Source: JAYPHU01 sp964611435 (lineage in GTDB: Bacteria; Pseudomonadota; Alphaproteobacteria; Rhodospirillales; UBA2165). Taken from it: a stretch of DNA of 64,000 nucleotides. The DNA is taken from positions 1-64,000 of the forward strand of contig CAZSXT010000018.1 of assembly GCA_964611435.1 (NCBI GenBank), read 5' to 3'. The notes under the pieces are model-generated. The model searched no databases, was not told where the DNA came from, and saw nothing but the letters and a program-made list of their open reading frames with translations. This document shows, in pieces, positions 60,728 to 64,000 of the stretch (within the stretch, counting starts at the first letter, position 1; the number at the start of each line of letters is the position of its first letter). Made by a program: the position numbers and the translations under genes.

Positions 60728-62515
60728 CTAGGAATCGTTGGCCGGCTTCTTGATCCGGCCGCCGCCAATGGGGACACCGGCGCGGCGCATGATCACATAC
60801 TGTTGCAGGATGGAGAGCGCGTTGTTCCACGTCCAGTAGATGACCAGCGCTGCCGGGAACTGAGCCAGCATGATGGTAAACATGAACGGCAGGAACATGA
60901 AGATTTTCGCCTGCATCGGATCAGGTGGCGGCGGGTTCAGTTTCTGCTGGAAGTACATGGTCAAGCCCATAAGGATCGGCCAAATGCCGATCACCAGGAA
61001 GTCCGGCGGGGTCCAGTTAATGAGGCCAAACAGGTTCACCGGGGTCAGTGGGTCGGCAGCCGACAGGTCCTTGATCCAGCCGTAGAAGGGCGCGTGGCGT
61101 AATTCGATGGTGACAAACACCACCTTATACAGGGCAAAGAAGACAGGTATCTGCGGCAGAATCGGTAGACAGCCTGACGCCGGGTTGGCTTTCTCTTTTT
61201 TGTAGAGCGCCATCATTTCCTGGTTCATGCGCATGCGGTCGTCGCCGAACCGTTCGCGGATCTTGACCATTTCCGGCTGCAGCGCCTTCATCTTCGCCAT
61301 GGCGGCGTAGGACTTGTTGGCCAGCGGGAAAAACACCAGCTTGATCAGCACCGTCAGCAACAGGATGGCCAGACCCATATTGCCGAGATAATCGGTGAAG
61401 TAGAGCAATACGAAAAAGATCGGCTTAGTCAGCCATTCGAACCAGCCCCAGTCGATGGCCAGATCAAAGCGGGAAATGTTCAACTTGTCCCGGTAGTTTA
61501 GGATCAGCTGCGCCTCCTTGGCGCCGGCGAACAGCCGGTTGACCGACTCAGCTTGCGCGCCGGCCGCCAATGTGATGCCGGATTCCCGGAAGTCGGCCTG
61601 ATAGTGGTCCACATTGTCGCGCTTGGCGTCCGAGAACCGCACATCGGATGCATCTCGCTGATCGGGGATCAAGGCCGTTAGCCAGTATTTGTCGGTAATA
61701 CCGATCCAGCCTCCAGTGCTCTTCTCCTGTATGGCCTTCTCCTGGACATCGTCGTAATCGACTTCATTGAGGATCCCATTGAAGACGCCGATCAACCCTT
61801 CATGCAGGATATAAAAATCAAGAACATCCGGTGTACCACGCCGGATAATCTGGCCGAACGGGAAGACCGTGGCCGGCTTGCTGCTGTTATTGGTGACCCG
61901 CTGTTTGACGCTGAACATATAGTTCTTGTCGAGCGAGATTTCCTGCTGGAACAGGACGCCGTCCTTGTTGGTCCAGCTCAGGGTGACGGGGTTTTCCGGG
62001 CTCAGCGTATCTCCATCGGCGGTCCAGTTGGCGTTGAGAGATGGAACTTCTGTATCGCTGGAGACCCAGCCGAAGTATCCATAATAGGCATCATCGCTGC
62101 CCAAGGGTTTCAACAGCGCGATTTTCGGGCTGCCTTCATCCAGGGTTTCGCGGTAATCCTCCAGGATCAAATCATCGAACCGCGCGCCCTCCAGGGAAAT
62201 GGAGCCGGTCACCCGGGGCGACGCGATCTTGACCCGAGGCACTTTTTTCAGAACCGCTTGCCGGAAGGCGTTGGGATCAAAGGCGGGTTGGCCGGGCAGG
62301 GGGACGGGCTGTGCGCCGGGTGCGGGCGGCGCTGTCGCTCCCGGGGCGGCCGGGGTGGCGCCGGGCGCTGGGGGAGAACCCCCTTCGTTCTGATTTGCCG
62401 CTTTCTGAGCCTGTTGCTGGTCCGGCGGCGGCATCGTGGATTCGACGTAAAACTGCCAGCCCAGCATGATCGCGACGCTCAACACGATCGCCATAAGGAA
62501 GTTTTTCTGATCCAT
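60728..62515 (-). CDS. yidC: Membrane protein insertase YidC
   Basis: 595 residues. N-terminal helix (4-22), a Pro/Ala/Gln-rich linker (33-78), the large periplasmic beta-sandwich (about 80-345) and five helices (about 370-575) with the conserved Arg of the hydrophilic groove. MNQEMMALYKKEKANPASGCLPILPQIP near 430-457 is the family signature. Inserts proteins with or without SecYEG. Last-but-one in the rpmH-rnpA-yidD-yidC operon. Confidence 0.96.
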   Translation of the reverse strand: MDQKNFLMAIVLSVAIMLGWQFYVESTMPPPDQQQAQKAANQNEGGSPPAPGATPAAPGATAPPAPGAQPVPLPGQPAFDPNAFRQAVLKKVPRVKIASPRVTGSISLEGARFDDLILEDYRETLDEGSPKIALLKPLGSDDAYYGYFGWVSSDTEVPSLNANWTADGDTLSPENPVTLSWTNKDGVLFQQEISLDKNYMFSVKQRVTNNSSKPATVFPFGQIIRRGTPDVLDFYILHEGLIGVFNGILNEVDYDDVQEKAIQEKSTGGWIGITDKYWLTALIPDQRDASDVRFSDAKRDNVDHYQADFRESGITLAAGAQAESVNRLFAGAKEAQLILNYRDKLNISRFDLAIDWGWFEWLTKPIFFVLLYFTDYLGNMGLAILLLTVLIKLVFFPLANKSYAAMAKMKALQPEMVKIRERFGDDRMRMNQEMMALYKKEKANPASGCLPILPQIPVFFALYKVVFVTIELRHAPFYGWIKDLSAADPLTPVNLFGLINWTPPDFLVIGIWPILMGLTMYFQQKLNPPPPDPMQAKIFMFLPFMFTIMLAQFPAALVIYWTWNNALSILQQYVIMRRAGVPIGGGRIKKPANDS

Positions 62516-62533
62516 AAAGTAAGCGTCCGACGG

Positions 62534-62905
62534 TTAGGAAGACTGGTCCGGGCTCAATTCCGCAGAGTTCCGAGGAGATTGCGCCGCCCGGATATACCCA
62601 GGCTGGTGCTGCTCTGCAATACACTTCCCGGCGGTTTCATTCGTTTTTTCGTTCTCGGCTGCTGCGCCGGCGCCGGGAACGGGGTCGAAACCGCTGCCGC
62701 CCCAGGGATGGCAGCGGCAAATCCGCTTCGTCGCCAACCAGCCGCCATGGAGGGCGCCGTGGATTTCGACCGCCTCGACGGCGTATTGGGAACATGTCGG
62801 CAGATACCGGCAGGTTCCGGCGGTCACCGGTGAAATCAAAAGCTGATAGGCCCTGATGAGGGTTTTCAGGATCAACACCGGGATCATTCGCAGAAATCTC
62901 ATCAT
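62534..62905 (-). CDS. yidD: Membrane protein insertion efficiency factor YidD
   Basis: 123 residues. Hydrophobic N-terminus (MIPVLILKTLIRAYQLLISP) and the Cys-rich core TCRYLPTCSQYAVEAVEIHGALHGGW, then RICRCHPWGGSGFDPVP. The C-terminal 45 residues are variable. Start ATG overlaps the rnpA stop by 4 bases. Helps YidC-dependent insertion in E. coli. Confidence 0.94.
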   Translation of the reverse strand: MMRFLRMIPVLILKTLIRAYQLLISPVTAGTCRYLPTCSQYAVEAVEIHGALHGGWLATKRICRCHPWGGSGFDPVPGAGAAAENEKTNETAGKCIAEQHQPGYIRAAQSPRNSAELSPDQSS

Positions 62906-63279
62906 TCCGCCGGCTCTCGATAGGACTTTACGCCCTGCAAGGCGCGCTTGAGGTCCGACACGATCGTGGGAAAAGGTTTGGCGTAGGCACTGCGCCGCCC
63001 GATGAGGACAAAATCCCGGTGATCCACCGCGTGAACCGGCAAGACCTGTTCTACGGCGGCGCGTAACCGGCGTTTCACCCGGTTGCGTATCACCGCCTTA
63101 CCGACTTTGCGGCTGACCGTGTATCCTACACGGACCGGCTCGACCGTTTCGTCGGCCTGCTCCAGGCCCCCGTGGGCCCGCATTTGCAGGATGAGCGAGG
63201 ACGCGACAAATTTCTGACGGCTGCGAGAGACGTTCAGAAACTGCGGTCGGGATTTGAGTTTGCCAAGTCGCGAGCCCAT
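62902..63279 (-). CDS. rnpA: Ribonuclease P protein component
   Basis: 125 residues. RNR motif KAVIRNRVKRRLRAA near 79-93 binds the RNase P RNA; the N-terminus LKSRPQFLNVSRSRQKFVASS is typical. Needed to mature tRNA 5' ends. 17 bp after rpmH, whose promoter it uses. Confidence 0.95.
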   Translation of the reverse strand: MGSRLGKLKSRPQFLNVSRSRQKFVASSLILQMRAHGGLEQADETVEPVRVGYTVSRKVGKAVIRNRVKRRLRAAVEQVLPVHAVDHRDFVLIGRRSAYAKPFPTIVSDLKRALQGVKSYREPAE

Positions 63280-63296
63280 GGCCCGGCTCCGGCGGC

Positions 63297-63431
63297 TTAA
63301 GCTGACAGGCTCTTACGGCCCTTGGCGCGGCGGTTGGCCAGAATTTTGCGGCCGTTGGCGGTCGCCATGCGGGCGCGGAAGCCGTGCCGGCGCTTGCGCA
63401 CGAGATTACTCGGCTGGAATGTGCGTTTCAC
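63297..63431 (-). CDS. rpmH: Ribosomal protein bL34
   Basis: 44 residues, GTG start at 63431 with GGAG 9 bases upstream, TAA at 63297-63299. (M)KRTFQPSNLVRKRRHGFRAR and NGRKILANRRAKGRKSLSA are the bL34 sequence from end to end. First gene of rpmH-rnpA-yidD-yidC. Confidence 0.97.
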   Translation of the reverse strand: MKRTFQPSNLVRKRRHGFRARMATANGRKILANRRAKGRKSLSA

Positions 63432-63475
63432 TGTCTTTCTCCGAATTTGGCGGCACAGGTCAAAACGAGGGGCGG

Positions 63476-63504
63476 TGTATACGGGTTCCTTAGCCGCAAG
63501 TCAA
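63476..63504 (-). promoter_or_regulatory. Promoter of the rpmH-rnpA-yidDC operon
   Basis: On the minus strand TTGACT (63504-63499), 17 bp spacer, TATACA (63481-63476). Close to the sigma-70 consensus, with a start near 63469 and a leader of about 38 bases before the rpmH GTG. Confidence 0.7.
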
Positions 63505-63641
63505 CGGTTTGACGGCACTTTTGGTCACGAAGGCTTGACTGGCCAGAAGCTGCTCTCTGTACCAAATTACGGCGACGTGGCTTTGCCGGAATTTTTATGA
63601 CCGGGGCTTAAATTGTTGATATGTAGACATTCGGGGATAAC

Positions 63642-64000
63642 GTGAACGAACAATCTTACTCTGATAGCACCATAGCGGAAGAAAGTTCGGCGGACAGCAC
63701 ACCGCCGGCCGGGAATGGAAAAAGCATGTCCTGGAAACGCTTGCTGCCGGCGGCGATTCTGCTGGTGGCGTTGGGAGCCGTTTTCTATTTCGACCTGCAT
63801 CTCTATTTTACTTTTGAATCCCTGAAGGAGAACAGGGAAACCCTATTGGGCTGGCGAAATGACCATTTTATTTTATCGATCCTGGCTTTCATCATTTTTT
63901 ACGCCGTTAGCGCAGCGATCAGCCTGCCCGGTGCGATCTGGCTGACCATCCTGGGGGGCTTTCTGTTCGGCACCGTCGGCGGCGGATTTGCGGTGGTGAT
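63642..64000 (+). CDS. TVP38/TMEM64 (SNARE-associated/DedA-like) membrane protein, N-terminal part
   Basis: At least 119 residues from GTG 63642; it runs off the window end. A polar N-terminus (about 1-30) precedes helix 1 (LLPAAILLVALGAVFYFDL), a periplasmic segment and helices 2-3 with SLPGAIWLTILGGFLFGTVGGG, the VTT/DedA signature. Family members are implicated in polyprenyl-lipid or phospholipid flipping. Divergent from the rpmH operon. Confidence 0.8.
   Translation, partial: MNEQSYSDSTIAEESSADSTPPAGNGKSMSWKRLLPAAILLVALGAVFYFDLHLYFTFESLKENRETLLGWRNDHFILSILAFIIFYAVSAAISLPGAIWLTILGGFLFGTVGGGFAVV

Noticed and set aside
1..64000. CRISPR arrays, tRNA/rRNA genes, prophage or insertion sequences
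   Set aside because: None noticed on reading both strands; the only repeats are the palindromic elements listed. A covariance-model scan would be needed to exclude small RNAs.

Overview
The window is a chromosomal segment from an alphaproteobacterium, most likely of the Rhodospirillales-like free-living group. Three things point there: (i) the GT4-GT9-thrS-infC and def-fmt-truA ... dapE-dapD-nucleotidase-argB-engB-yidC-yidD-rnpA-rpmH gene orders; (ii) an FzlA-type cell-division GST beside uppP; (iii) high-GC coding sequence with frequent GTG/TTG starts. A run of 100 N at 22826-22925 shows this is a draft scaffold. Almost all of the window is core or general metabolism. I see no prophage, transposase, CRISPR array, tRNA or rRNA gene.

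Layout. 1-7.1 kb: DUF2189 membrane protein with an FNR-like site, GFA protein, deiodinase-like redoxin, MscS channel, a two-subunit Rieske oxygenase, prephenate dehydratase, a membrane-anchored cytochrome c and a HisN-type phosphatase. 7.2-13.8 kb: complete yejABEF peptide importer and uppP. 13.9-19.4 kb: fzlA, TPR protein, SDR, ABHD10-like hydrolase and two glycosyltransferases. 19.4-27.2 kb: translation block thrS-infC-(repeats, gap)-rpmI-rplT-pheS-pheT. 27.2-32.1 kb: hydrolase, MDR oxidoreductase, 2OG-Fe(II) oxygenase, a TlpA-like protein with an in-frame UGA, argG. 32.3-43.6 kb: maeB, MFS, gshA, rsmE, CHASE2-cyclase, chorismate mutase, ubiA, hydrolase, amidohydrolase. 43.6-63.5 kb: rmuC, def-fmt-truA, a transport/GST/FAH insert, dapE-dapD, MBL protein, nucleotidase, diguanylate cyclase, enoyl-CoA hydratase, argB, engB, yidC-yidD-rnpA-rpmH. 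The window ends inside a TVP38/TMEM64 membrane protein.

Two observations stand out. First, at 30229-30765 (minus) a secreted TlpA/thioredoxin-like gene is intact except for one UGA. That UGA sits exactly where the first cysteine of the W-C-P-P-C active site should be, and a 6-bp stem with an AGUU apical loop starts 11 nt downstream, at the spacing expected of a bacterial SECIS. I read this as a candidate periplasmic selenoprotein (UxxC). Second, upstream of thrS a promoter is followed by a 19-codon ORF with eight Thr codons and a GC-hairpin/poly-T terminator. This looks like classical ribosome-mediated attenuation of threonyl-tRNA synthetase, possibly with a leaderless leader peptide.

Other points worth keeping: infC starts with ATC; a mosaic of palindromic intergenic repeats recurs at 1.9, 14.7 and 22.3-22.6 kb; the CHASE2 cyclase lacks both usual purine-specifying residues; an MBL-fold protein has lost the HxHxDH motif; and an MFS gene has no credible start codon.
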